A stretch of DNA of 64,000 bases from Luscinia megarhynchos (lineage: Eukaryota; Chordata; Aves; Passeriformes; Turdidae), in the NCBI GenBank assembly GCA_034336665.1, contig JAPFBE010000033.1, forward strand, positions 434,001 to 498,000. The letters run 5' to 3'. Below, in pieces: positions 49,836 through 60,240 of the stretch (within the stretch, counting starts at the first letter, position 1; every line of letters begins with the position of its first letter). The notes under the pieces are model-generated. The model worked only from the letters and a program-made list of their open reading frames with translations, had not been told where the DNA came from and ran no database searches. The position numbers and the translations under genes are program-made.

Positions 49836-51478
49836 AATGTCCTTGCTGCTGACAGTGGAAACAGGTGTTCTTCTTCAGCTGCTGCGATGATAACTGCGGA
49901 TTCTTCATCTGTGGTGGATCAGGTGCTGGAGGCTTAGGAGGTGCTGGACTTGGGGTCCTCTCAGGAGCACTGAACAATTCTGCTTTTCGGGTGCAGGCTT
50001 CAATCATCTGTGCTAGGGTTGGTTCTGGGTACAGGGGCAGACTTAGAATAACTCTGCGACAGGCTTCATTGGCGTTTTTCTCTGCTAATTCCTTAATCAG
50101 TTCTGCCTGCATGGCTGGATTCTGTACCTGGCGTTCCACCTGTGTTTCAAACGGTCTATAAAGCTCAAAGAATTCTCAGAAGAATATTGTTTAATATTAA
50201 CATAACTAGTAGTTACTTCAACAGTTGGCAATTTGATAAAAGCCTGTTCAGCTACCTCACAAACTTTATCCAAAATAAATTTAGACAATAACCGAGTTTG
50301 TTTTTTAGGGCAATGTATTTCCCCCTCCCCACATAAATGATCTAATGTAATTTCATTATCGTCAGAATCTTTGGAATGTTCAGGGTTTTTTTGAAGCTGT
50401 GTTAAAAGACTGCTAAAGAACGTTTGCAAATATTAAACCATAATTCATCTTCAGCTGGGGTTAGCAAACACCTGAAAAGGTCTTTTAAATCATGCGGAAC
50501 TAGTTCATTTGATGTAAAAGTTGCTCTCATCATTCCCTTAAATATTGCACTTTGCCTCCCAATTTCCCTTTGTACCTTACAAATTTTTTTTTTATCTTGG
50601 TATGGTAATGATTGGTAACTTCTTTTACCATTCTTTTTGCCTAAATAAACAACTGGTGCTGCTTCAAAAACCTGATGAGATTCAGGGTTAATCAGTAAGT
50701 TAGGGGTTAATTGTTTCTGTGCCTCTGCAGACTGTATCTGTGTACCTGAGACACGTGCTTCCCCTCCCCCTCTCTCTGCGCTCCCGGAGCTCTCATTGTT
50801 CTGTGTCCCGGTGTTAGAAAAAGCATTAGAAAGCGGTATAGCTTGGAAAAATGGGTTAAAATAGCCAGGAAGATATTGAGCAGAAATGGGAGTTGGATGC
50901 AGGAACGGATTATTGGAAGAAAAAGGCATAGTATTAGAATTTACTACAGGTTTTTCCCCTTGCACTAAAGAAGGGTGATTTTCTAAATTAGATTGCTCAG
51001 ATGGCAATAGTGACAGGGAGGGATACAATGGTAAGTTTGTAGCAAATTGTTCAGGAGATTCGAATTCTGTGTATTTTGGTGGATTTTTTGTATTAGCAGT
51101 TTCTGGAGGTATTTCTGATTTCTCTTTTAATTCAGGGACAGGAGGTTCCGAATTAGGTAAAGAGGGTTGTAAAGAATTTTCCGGTGGTTGATTTTTGTTC
51201 TCTAATTGTGATAATTGTTTGTGAATATTTAAAAATATAGGCAAAAATAAAGCAACAGTGGTATCGCCTTTCTGTATTTTAGAAGTTACTAAATCTCCAA
51301 CACTGTCCCAAAATAAAATCGATTTGATATTTTGCTTTTCGAATTCTATAACTTCTCGAGACAACCAGCTAACAAACTTTCCAATCTGTTTCTTTGAAAT
51401 TACAACATCCTGTACATCTAACATTTCTTTAAGCTGAGAAATAATACTCTTTTGTTGTGCTGAAACATTCCCCCCCAT
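49645..51478 (-). pseudogene. gag: ERV2 gag with two frame breaks
   Basis: ATG at 51478 starts with M-G-G-N, a myristoylation-type matrix N-terminus; a longer upstream frame from 51742 is just leader read-through. Frame 1 (51478-50402, 358 codons) covers matrix, a Pro/Ser-rich middle with a PPKY late-domain-like motif, and the start of capsid. A break near 50415 moves capsid to the frame ending at 50097, and another in the major homology region (~50155) moves it to the frame ending at 49645. Nucleocapsid has one CCHC zinc knuckle (49822-49863, C-X2-C-X4-H-X4-C), intact, followed by a Lys/Arg-rich stretch. Confidence 0.93.
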
Positions 51479-52082
51479 TTCGATGTTATAAAAACAAAAT
51501 GCACAATTCCCTGTCTTTTGCAGAAAAGTTACACAATAGCAGTCCCTTTGCAAAACCCAGGTGGGGCTGCTGGGCTTTATTACTACACGTGGTTGCCCGT
51601 AATGGCCACACAAGACGATTCTGGGGGAATTCCCCTCCAGGGAAAGCTTTGGCACCTGTGCGTACGCCAATACCGTAACACACGCCAGGCAGAGCTGGCT
51701 GAGCACGTGTACTGCCAGGCGGGATTGCGCAACACCGCCCACGCGCTCCCTGCTCCACGCTGGAACTGCTGCCGCTGCCCACCCGCGGGGTACAAACCTC
51801 CCCCCACGAGTCTGAGGCCAATCCGTCTAAAAATCCCCCTCCCCTGTCCTTCGGGGCTAACGTGGGTTTACCTTTCTCAGACGGAGCGCGGTCTCGCCAG
51901 TAACTCTGCAAAAGTTTCGATCCAGAAACGGCTTCTCCTAGTCCGAGAAGAAGTTGTCTGCTTCACCCTCCGGTGTTCGGGGCTGGTAAAAACAGCTCCA
52001 ACCACGGAGGTAGTTGATCAACCTGACCGACCTTTAAAGTCCTAAAACTGGGACTTCAGGCAAAATGGGGTCCAAAATCAAG

Positions 52083-52100
52083 CCCAACAGCCAGGCGCCA
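52083..52100 (-). other. ERV2 primer binding site
   Basis: On minus, two bases after the 5' LTR, the sequence starts TGGCGCC, the 5' heptamer of retroviral lysine-tRNA-type PBSs; the following 11 bases do not match the common Lys sites I know, so the tRNA is only tentatively lysine. Confidence 0.75.
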
Positions 52101-52102
52101 AC

Positions 52103-52482
52103 TGCTATAATGATTCTTTGTCTTTTTCCTAATTACTTAAGATCGGACAAAGTATCTTAGCATGCATGGAAAAGGATTACAAAAGAGGCCCTTTTATTTC
52201 TCAGCTTTATTCTAAGGCGATGGCATGGCCGGATGGAGGAAAGAGGGAGATCCCTTCTGGGACCTCCGTATTCAGGAGAGGGAATGGGGAGTGGCTTTGG
52301 CTAGCAGCCAATGGGATAAGGACACAGGGGGATAGGATCAGAATACAGGAACTCCCGGTAGGGTACAAGGTCACAGGGAAAGGTCACAGGACAGGAAGGG
52401 GGACATGAACCGGGAACTAGCCGGAAGGAGGTGGCCAGGTGTGCTAATTCATTCCTTTTACCTCATTTATCGAATTACAACA
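52103..52482 (-). repeat. ERV2 5' LTR
   Basis: 380 bp, one difference from the 3' LTR. It carries the same CCAAT-type box, paired AATAAA signals and AGGTCA half-sites (52368-52373 and 52381-52386). The identical 80-codon frames in both LTRs (45463-45705 and 52166-52408) are LTR sequence, not a gene. Confidence 0.97.
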
Positions 52483-52488
52483 GGAAAC
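52483..52488 (+). repeat. ERV2 target-site duplication, right copy
   Basis: GGAAAC; ERV3 RNase H sequence resumes here in register with the left side. Confidence 0.97.
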
Positions 52489-52812
52489 TGCACTATCTCT
52501 AAAACCTTTGAACAGCCATACACATTTAAAAGGTGTTACAGTGTTTACTGATGGTTCTGGAAAAACAGGGAAAGCCATTGTAACATGGAAATAGGAAGGT
52601 GAGTGGCAAACATTGGAGGGTTATTAGAGTGGACCACCTCAAATAGTAGAGCTACAGGCTGTAGCTATATCTTTCCAGCATTTTCCCCACATTCCTTTAA
52701 ATATTGTTACTGATTCTATGTATCTGATATTACTCAGAGATTAGACGAGCACTATTAAGAGAAATTGACAATGCACAATTATTTAACTTACTAAAACCTC
52801 TGCCATGCCATC

Positions 52813-53539
52813 TGTCTTAGGCTGCAATGCGAGATGCAACCAGAAGTATGTATTCTATCACCATCTATTAATACCATGTGTAGCAGTCTTCCTTATGTCT
52901 TCCATGACCCATCCCTCACAACTGCGGGGTATATTCTCTGTTAATGGGACAGCTGTTAAAACCAAGTTGGGCAGTTTTTTTATCTCTTCCATGACCCATT
53001 CTTTGTCCAGGGAGATATCTTGTGTTAATGGACCATTGAGTCCCACTGCATGACTCATAAAATTACATCATCCCATTGTGAGATTCTTCACCCAGGGGGA
53101 GGAGCCAAGCATTTCCTACCTAGATAAAATCTGAGATTTGGAACATCCGAGCAGCCTTTTTCCACAAGATTCCCAGAAGACTATGCCCATCTACATCACC
53201 ACTAGACCCTCAGATGAAAACAACACCCTTCTCCAGGATCATTGCTTCAACAGAACCACATCTGTCACTACAAAAAGACTGTAGCCACCATTTAAACAGA
53301 CTGCTAAAAACACCCTGACCAACAGGGTGTCAGGTTGCATTCCAACTCTGTCAGTGTTTTCTTTTTGTATTACCGTATTTTTATTTTTCCTAGTAAATAA
53401 CTGGTATTCCTATTCCCATCTCTTTGCCTGTGAGCTCCTTAATTTCAAAATTATAATAATTCAGAGGGAGTGGGTTTAAATTTTCCATTTCAAGAGGGGC
53501 TCCTGCCTTCCTTAACAGACACCTGTCTTTTCAAAGACA
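52813..53539 (+). mobile_element. Solo LTR with CCATC target duplication
   Basis: TGTCTTAG start and AAAGACA end, 727 bp, flanked by CCATC on both sides (52808-52812 and 53540-53544). It contains two diverged copies of a block beginning 'cttccatgaccca', the 'acaccctgaccaacagggtg' palindrome-like block and AGTAAA (~53391). It splits ERV3 RNase H. Confidence 0.95.
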
Positions 53540-54535
53540 CCATCCAAACCACAACTTACCCTTATTATATCTTACACATAAGGAGTCACACAAATTTACA
53601 AGATTTCATCACAGAGGGCAATGCTCAAGCAGACTGGCTGGCTAGCCCTGCTTGGACAGCACCACAACCATATATGCTGGCACAAGCAAGAGCATAAATA
53701 TTTTTTTCCACCAAGGTGTTTGGGGTCTGCAGTGGCAATTCCACTTGTCAAACTCAGAAGCTCATAAGATAGTTAACATCTGTGCTGATTGCCATGATCA
53801 CACTGTACCGCTGCAGATGGGAGTAAACCCTCGTGGACTGCATTTCTTTGCAAATCTGGCAAACTGATGTCACACATCCCTGAATTTGGCCATTTAAAAT
53901 GTACACATCTCAATTCATACCTTTTCATCAGCAATATAGGCTACAGTACACAAAGGAGAAAAGGGTGGGGATACCATCACACATTGGCAATCAGCTTTTG
54001 CTAATTTAGGTATCCCCAGTACTATCAAAACAGACAGTGGCCCTGCATATATTTAACAGAAAACAAGACAATTCCTACAGCTTTGGGATGTGTCACACCA
54101 CACTGGCATTCCCCACTCTGCAACAGGACAAGCCATCGTGGAATGAGCACATGGCACTTTAAAACGTATTATTGAAAAACAGAGTAGGAGAACGGGTAGT
54201 GAAACCCCACAGAGCAGGGTGGCTAAAGCTATCTATACCCTAAAACATTTGATAGTATTAGGAAAGTCCCAGAACCCAGTTATTTTAAATCACTTCTTAT
54301 CACTACAATCATCCTGTGATGTTCAGCTGCCCAAGCCCAAGGTAATGGTGAGTGACCTTATCACCAATACATGGGGGTCCCTTGGGATCTCATTACTTGG
54401 GGGTGGAGATATGCTTGTGTTTCCATGGAGACCAGAACGGGTTGGATACCTGCCAGATGTGTCCAGCCTGCTCTACGTCCTGCCTGGGACCACAAGCAGC
54501 ACCCTCCTGATGGCCCCTCAGCAGATATCATGAAG

Positions 54536-54794
54536 CCGTGTGTGGAGCAGTGATTGAAATAACTTGTTCACCTACCTCATGGAAATCTGGGACTCTTGAT
54601 ATAGAAGCTTATTTGCTTAATTAAAGATTCTGGTTTTTTACAAATTGTTTCTTCTGTTAGTTGATTTTTCTCACAGTTCTAAAAGTTGAATGTTTTCTTC
54701 ATTGTAGTGTTAAGTTCTAAGTTGTAACTTTAAGCAATTAATTTGTGACATGCTAGCCTGAAGGATTGTGGTCTCGCCTGAGAGCTCTTAAGAC
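54536..54794 (+). other. ERV3 pol-env gap, decayed
   Basis: Between integrase and the env tail of ERV3. No coding frame recognised; most of env is presumably deleted. Confidence 0.5.
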
Positions 54795-54982
54795 GTGAGT
54801 GCTGCAGCTCCAGTGGAACATGGGACACATTGCTGGCTGGGGAAAGTAGGTTTGTCAAATTGGGTGGAAAGCCTCATTCAAATTAGACTCATGCTGTCTG
54901 TGTCATCCTATCTGCAAAGGGCCCTTGCAGGTAGGATAACTGAAAACACTTTGCATTTTTTAATAAAGCGGAAAGGGGAAAT
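54795..54982 (+). pseudogene. env: ERV3 env tail remnant
   Basis: The frame contains a W-L-G-K-V-G-L-S-N-W-V block resembling the pre-membrane region of the other two Env remnants, then a weakly hydrophobic stretch, and runs through the polypurine tract into the LTR. Surface and fusion regions are absent. Confidence 0.55.
54966..54982 (+). other. ERV3 polypurine tract
   Basis: AGCGGAAAGGGGAAAT directly before the TG of the 3' LTR. Confidence 0.8.
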
Positions 54983-55336
54983 TGTCACAGCACAGACAGT
55001 CTGTAGCTGGACAAGATAAATCTGGCCGTAAACAGAAACCAAATTTGTCTGGCGTAGCTCACTCTAGAAAAAAATAGAACAAGTCCCTGGGTGAGCAATG
55101 ATAGGATAGATTTGAACTCAAACAGGGACCTCACTCAATCATGTTCAATCTAGAGTGCAGACATATCACTGGTTAAGGAGCTGGGCAGTGTAAAGACCCA
55201 AGCCAATCAGTTGTCTAAGTCTGGGAGTTTTGAACCCCCTATTAAAAGGATGCTGCCATAATAACATAATAAACCATTGCTGTATGTCGCATGGATCTCC
55301 GAGAGTTCTGTTGTCTGTCTCCAACCAACAACCCCA
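54983..55336 (+). repeat. ERV3 3' LTR
   Basis: Starts TGTCACAG. It has a 'ccaatcagttg' CCAAT box (~55203), a TTAAAAGG TATA-like box (~55243), AATAAAC (~55268) and a T/C-rich U5 ending near 55330-55336. No partner LTR in the window. About 350 bp. Confidence 0.75.
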
Positions 55337-55511
55337 CGTAATAGAGATCCATCAAGGATTAGCAAAAAAACATCACGACTATTTTTCCCTAAGAAGCAGC
55401 ACTGGTAATAGGCTGCAGAAAAAATCCTCCTAAATGCAAATGATAAGCGTAGAGTCTGGAAAGGCTCACATGTCTGATTATAATTATCACTGCAAGGGAA
55501 CCAGCACTATC
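55337..55511. other. Unassigned short interval
   Basis: Flanking sequence of ERV3 before the CR1. Nothing recognised. Confidence 0.4.
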
Positions 55512-55607
55512 CTCCCTTTTGGAAGACATATATAAGTCTATGGGACCTGATGAGATGCATCCCAGATTCCTGAGGGAATTGGCTGATGTAGTTGTCAAGC
55601 CACTCTC

Positions 55608-56160
55608 TATTGGAACCCTGGATACTGAGAATTTTTGGCCTACTGTGCTGACGGGCACTGACCCTCAAGAAAACACTGCTTTTGACCTCAGGTCTTGGAG
55701 AAGGCTTCCAAGGCTGAATGACAGAACTGGGATCACTGGTGTGTAGTTTGGATGGAAGTGTGTAATATCACATGGTGAAAAATTTAGAATTTGAGGTTTT
55801 AGAATATAGCAACAGGGCAGAGGTTTCTTTCTTCTTCACCTTCTTCTTCATGGGTCTAGGTGGGATTTTGTTTAATTGGATAGAAAATTCCGCATTGCAG
55901 GTCATAGGTGTTTGGTTATTGGGTTAAAAGTAAAAATAATTTAGGTGGCTTTTCTTAATTGGACAATTCGGCCTTAAAAGGCCTTGTAGAGAGGGAGATA
56001 TTTTGCCATTTTGCCATTTTTCGCTTGTTAGCTAGAAGTGCCGTAGCATTCACTGTAACATAGATAAGAATAAATATCTGAGTCCAAACATGAAATGCTG
56101 TCTCTCGAGCTTTTAATCCCGATTCTGGCAGGAGAGAAAAAATAACATAAAATGCGATAA
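55608..56160 (+). mobile_element. Solo LTR, family D copy 2, with CTCTC target duplication
   Basis: 553 bp, homologous to 43135-43723. Exact CTCTC repeats flank it (55603-55607 and 56161-56165), and the CR1 text resumes in register. The terminal dinucleotides have decayed to TA...AA. AATAAA lies at ~56070. Confidence 0.85.
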
Positions 56161-56308
56161 CTCTCCATCATATTTGAAAAGTCATGGCAGTCAGGTGAAG
56201 TCCCAGGTGACTGGAAAAAGGGAAATATTGTACTCATCTTTAAAAAGGGTAGAAAGGAAGACCCTGGGAACCACAGCCCTTTCAGCCTCACTGCTGTGCC
56301 TGGGAAGA

Positions 56309-56950
56309 TGTCACAGCCCGAGGTGCCTCCTTCGGCCTGAGATCACCTCTAGAGGACATGCAGGTGGTTTGCAACCCAGCTCTTTCTGATGCCCGCCGAT
56401 GAGAGACTGCAGGAGGCTGTTCTTAGAGGTTTTCATGGTTGTTTATTGTTTCTTATCTCAGAAATGCTTTGTCCAGCGAGCAGCAGTCTGCTCGCTAGAC
56501 GTCCAAGGCAGAATCTGCCTGGCAGAGGCAGGACTTATCTTTTATAGTCTAAGTTACGTACTAGGTATTTACAAATTACCCCCAATACAATAAAATCTTG
56601 TTACATGGTCCAGCTTTGTTCCCATCCAATCTAAAAGTGCCAGCATGTCACCCAGCATGGATGACTCGGAGAAGGAGGAAGAAGTATCCCCACCCTCAAT
56701 TCCTCCATCTTGGCCACGTGTGTCTTATCACAAACATTATTAAAAGTCTATTTATCTGCGTTCTAACAACCTAATTTGCACTTTACTAATTTTGGTGGCT
56801 TGTTTCCATTCCCTCTGTGTTTGTAATTTCCCTCAGGGGGTTGAATTCAGTGCCTGAGACACCAGGGTCTCACTCAGGGGTCTTTGAGACCCTTGCCAGG
56901 GGGGCCTTGAGACCCCCAGAGAGGCCAGGGGTGTACCCTGGGCTCCCACA
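56309..56950 (-). mobile_element. Solo LTR with GGAAGA target duplication
   Basis: Plus ends TGTCACAG and CTCCCACA, flanked by GGAAGA (56303-56308 and 56951-56956), 642 bp. On minus: a TATAAAAGATAA box (~56533-56544) and AATAAAC (~56437), so the element points left. The CR1 continues on both sides in register. A 6-base duplication fits an alpha- or betaretrovirus-like element. Confidence 0.95.
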
Positions 56951-58427
56951 GGAAGATCATGGAACAGATGTCCTGGGAGCTACGCTAAGGTCCATGGAGG
57001 ACAGGGAGATGATTCAGGACAGCCAGCATGGCTTCACCAAGGGTAAATCCTGCCTGATAAACCTAGTGGCCTTCTACGATGGAGTGACTACATCAGTGGA
57101 CAAGGGAAGGGTTACATATGTAATTTATCTGCACTTCAGTAAAGCCTTTGACACGATCCCCCACAACATTCAGAGATGGATTAAATGAGTGAACCCTTAG
57201 ATGGAAAAGAAATTGGTTGGATGGTCACATCCAGAGGGTAGTGGTCAATGGCTCAAAGTCCCAATGGACATTGGTGACAAGTGGTGTCCCTCAGGGGTCC
57301 GTATTGGAACCAGTGTTATTTAGTATCTTCATTAATGACATAAACGAAGGGAGCAAGTGCACCTCCAGTAAATTTGAGATGACACCAAGCTGAGTGGTGC
57401 TGTTGACATACCCGAAAGACAGGATTTAATCCAGAGGGACCTGGACAAGCTCAAGAAGTGGGCCCATGGGAATCTCATGAGATTTGACAAGACCAAGTAC
57501 AAGGTGCTGCACCTGGGTTGGGGCAACCTCCGGTATCAGTCCAGGCTGGGGGATGAACAGATCCAGAGCAGCCCTGCCAAGAAGGACTTGGGGGGTTGGT
57601 AGAAGAGAGGCTGGACATGAGCTGGCAATATGCACTTGCAGCCCAGAAAGTCATTTGTATCCTGGGCTGCATCAAAAGCAGTGTAAGCAGGTCATCTCTA
57701 TTCCACTCTGGTAAAACCCTACCTGGAGTGCTACATTCAGCTCTGGAGTCTCCAACACAGGAAAGACATCAACCTATTGGAGTGAGTCCAGAGAAGGGCC
57801 ACTGAGATGATTAGGGGGATGGAGCACCTCTCCTATGAGAAAAGGCTGAGAGAGTCAGGATTGTTCAGCCTGGAAAAGAGAAGGCTTCAGGGTGACCTAA
57901 TTGCATCCATCCAGTGCCTGAAGGGAGCCTAGAAGAAAGATGGAGAGGGAATTTTTGCAAGACCATGTAGTGACAACACAAGGGGGAATGGCTTCAAACT
58001 GAGAGTAAGTTTAGATTAGATGTTAGGAAAAAATTATTTCCTATGAGGGTGGTGAGGCACTGGAACAGGTTGCCCAGAGAAGCTGTGGATGCCTCATCCC
58101 TGGCAGTGTTCAAGGCCAGGTTGTATGGGGGTCCAAGCAATCTGGTCTAGTGGAAGGTGTCCCTGACCACAGCAGGGGGGTTGGAACCAGATGATCTTTG
58201 ACATCCCTTTCAAACCAGGCCATTCTATGTTTCTATTATTCTGTGAATTGTCTTCCACTCGAAAACTAAATAAGACCCTGATTTGGGGGTGAAAGAAAAA
58301 AACAACAAACCTTGAGTACTGAGAGGGACAAATCAATTTTTTATTTATGCCTCAACATATGTTATACTGTAGAAATACAGCTGGAGAGCAGGGCTCAGAG
58401 AACTTCTCAACTCATGACTGAAGTGGA

Positions 58428-59062
58428 TGTACTAGGTTTGGTAGGCCACAAGCGCTGGCAAGCCAAGACAGAACCCTGAATGGGGAAGCAAAAGGTGTGC
58501 TTGGTGTGCTTTGTTTAAGATAAATCATGCAAGATCATATGTGCCTATGCTGGTCTGTACAGGTCTGTGAAGAGGATCTGTGCAGAGCTTTGATTAATAC
58601 GACTGTGTTTCCTGAGCTGCCCGCCTGCACCCAGCCACAGCCGCCGTGCCCCGACCCTGGGAACCTGCAGCTGCTCCAGAGTTGAGCCCATGGCCATGGC
58701 AGCCTGTTCTTCACCAACAGAAGGAACATGCAGCCTGCTACTGTTGAGAAATTGCACCCAGCCCACCACAGGAGCTACGCAGACGCATCGCGGTTAGCAA
58801 AATGCATGCTCTGCCTGCTAAGCTGATGTGGACTAACTGCCAGGGTTCTTGTGGTAACAGTGTCCCTGTCTTCTGGTTTTTTCCCCCTCTCTCCTTTTTC
58901 CTGTCTCTGCTCCTTTTCCTATCCCCCTTTGGAAGGAACACACCCTTTTTTATCAATAAATGGTTCTCAGATATAATAATGCCATGTTTGTGTTTTATTT
59001 TTGTCCAAGAAATCTATCAAAAGAATCCTTCCCAACTCCCCCTTTTATAGCGGAACGGAACA
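58428..59062 (+). mobile_element. Solo LTR
   Basis: Starts TGTACTAGGTTTGG and ends GGAACGGAACA. It has a GC-rich middle, a T/C-rich stretch and AATAAA at 58955-58960. Flanking bases do not form an exact duplication. Confidence 0.6.
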
Positions 59063-59499
59063 AGTACTTATAAAATTCATCCCAACAGAAAATGGCACTC
59101 AATCCTACACTTAAGTTTTGCTGACTTGAAAATTATGGGAGTGAGATGGACCAATTTTTTATTTATCCCTCAACATATACATGAGGGGGAAAATTGCTCT
59201 AGGGACTGTACATTTGCTGGGACACCTGTCCCCGGGGAGGCTTAGCCTGACAGCCAGTCAGGGGAGAGAGGGTGTATTTTTAAGCAACACAAACATGGCA
59301 CCGAGCGCTTCCAGCAGCAACTTCTAAGCCTGCTGTGCTGGCAACCAGCTGCTGGTTCCAGCCTGGCACCAACTTTGATCTGTTTTTTTTTCCTCTTAAA
59401 TGCCCTCCTCCCAAATATTTATTATCCTTTTTCTTTTAAGTTTTCTCTTCACTTTTTCCCCTCTTAGCTTTTCCATAGAGAAAAGACATGTACATAGGC
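59063..59499. other. Unassigned, possibly LTR-derived
   Basis: Contains 'gacacctgtccccggggagg' and a T/C-rich tail like other LTRs here, but no ends were found. Confidence 0.35.
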
Positions 59500-59801
59500 T
59501 TGTCACCTTCTCTCTGGTGACAAGTGATAGTACCCAAGGGAAGAGCATGAAGTTGTCTCATGGGAGGTTTAGGTTAGATATTCAGAAAAGGTTTTTCACC
59601 TAAAGGGTGGTTGGGCACTGGAATAGGCTTCTCAGGGAAGTGGTCACAGCACCAGCCTGTCAGAGTTCAAGAAACATTTAGACAATGCTCTTGGGCACAT
59701 GGTGTGACTCTTGGGGATGGTCCTGTGCAGGGCCAGGAGTTGGACTTGATGATCTTAATGGATCCCTTCCAACTCAGGATATTCTATGATTCTATGATTC
59801 T
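59500..59801 (+). mobile_element. CR1 LINE, 3' end fragment
   Basis: CR1 tail: 'gaggtttaggttagatatt', 'ggttgggcactggaatagg', 'ttggacttgatgatctt', ending in TTCTATGATTCTATGATTC. Confidence 0.92.
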
Positions 59802-60240
59802 AGATAGACTCCCTCCTATTCCCACATGCAAATCTAAAGCAGCATGTATGGAAGGAGCACCAAAGGGAGTGACACATGATGCAAACCTCAATGGACTGAG
59901 AAGGGGAGAAAAAAACCCAGCCCTCTCCTCGAAGGAGTGAGGAGATAGGTTTGGTTGGGAGGTAGAGAAAGATTGAGGCAAAATGGATGTTCTACATGGA
60001 AAGGACTCGAGACAGCAAACTTCCAGCTAGCAGTGTTACTCTAACCCAGAGCTTGAAACACCGACATATGCATGATGGAGATAAAGTGCTGTAAAATGAA
60101 CCTCGTCTGGTGCCTGGAGGAAAGAGATTTGAAGAAAAATTATAATGATGTAGATGCTGGGGATGGCTTGGAAGGGACACAGAGGGAGGAAAGAAGATGC
60201 ATAGAGTATTTAAGCATGGTGGAATGAGTATATTAAGCTT
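59802..60240. other. Unassigned interval
   Basis: No gene or recognised repeat. Confidence 0.45.

Larger units (their letters stand above)
45400..52482 (-). mobile_element. ERV2: young betaretrovirus-like provirus inserted in ERV3
   Basis: 7083 bp on the minus strand: 5' LTR (52103-52482), PBS, gag, pro, pol, small env remnant, polypurine tract, 3' LTR (45400-45779). Both LTRs are 380 bp and differ at one base by eye. A 6-base target duplication and TG...CA ends are intact. Gag, pol and env are nonetheless broken. It shares domain order and much recognisable sequence with ERV1 but keeps the matrix start and the conserved D-T-G, Y-I-D-D and CCHC residues that ERV1 has changed. Confidence 0.97.
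52483..54535 (+). pseudogene. pol: ERV3 RNase H and integrase (right of ERV2)
   Basis: RNase H resumes at once: an F-T-D-G-S-G block (~52537-52560) and an N-I-V-T-D-S block (~52700) with stops between. After the solo LTR (52813-53539) it continues with the HIRSH and 'ITEGN' blocks, then integrase zinc-binding His and Cys residues, a K-T-D-S-G-P-A block (second catalytic Asp), an 'IVE' block followed by a stop, and a decayed C-terminal domain. Many stops and frame changes; clearly dead and much older than ERV2. Confidence 0.87.
44240..55336 (+). mobile_element. ERV3: old alpharetrovirus-like element, 5'-truncated, host of ERV2
   Basis: Plus-strand pol from within RT to integrase, an env tail, a polypurine tract and one 3' LTR. 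There is no gag, pro or 5' LTR. It is interrupted in RNase H by ERV2 (45400-52482) and by a solo LTR (52813-53539); after removing both, ~3.3 kb remains and the reading order is continuous. The short LTR (~350 bp) and pol sequence suggest an alpharetrovirus-like element, but class assignment is tentative. Confidence 0.82.
55512..58255 (+). mobile_element. CR1 LINE, RT to 3' end, interrupted by two LTRs
   Basis: Pieces 55512-55607, 56161-56308 and 56951-58255 are colinear parts of one CR1 ORF2. Piece 1 has the KSMGPD block at the start of RT, piece 2 the W-K-K-G-N-I block, piece 3 the TKGKSCL, SKAFDT, GVPQGS and FIND blocks, then the 3' text ending in repeated TTCTATG/ATTCTGTG. It is the longest CR1 here. 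Many indels and stops. Confidence 0.93.

Noticed and set aside
51518..52045. 175-codon plus-strand frame
   Set aside because: Antisense to the ERV2 leader between PBS and gag; no conserved domain.
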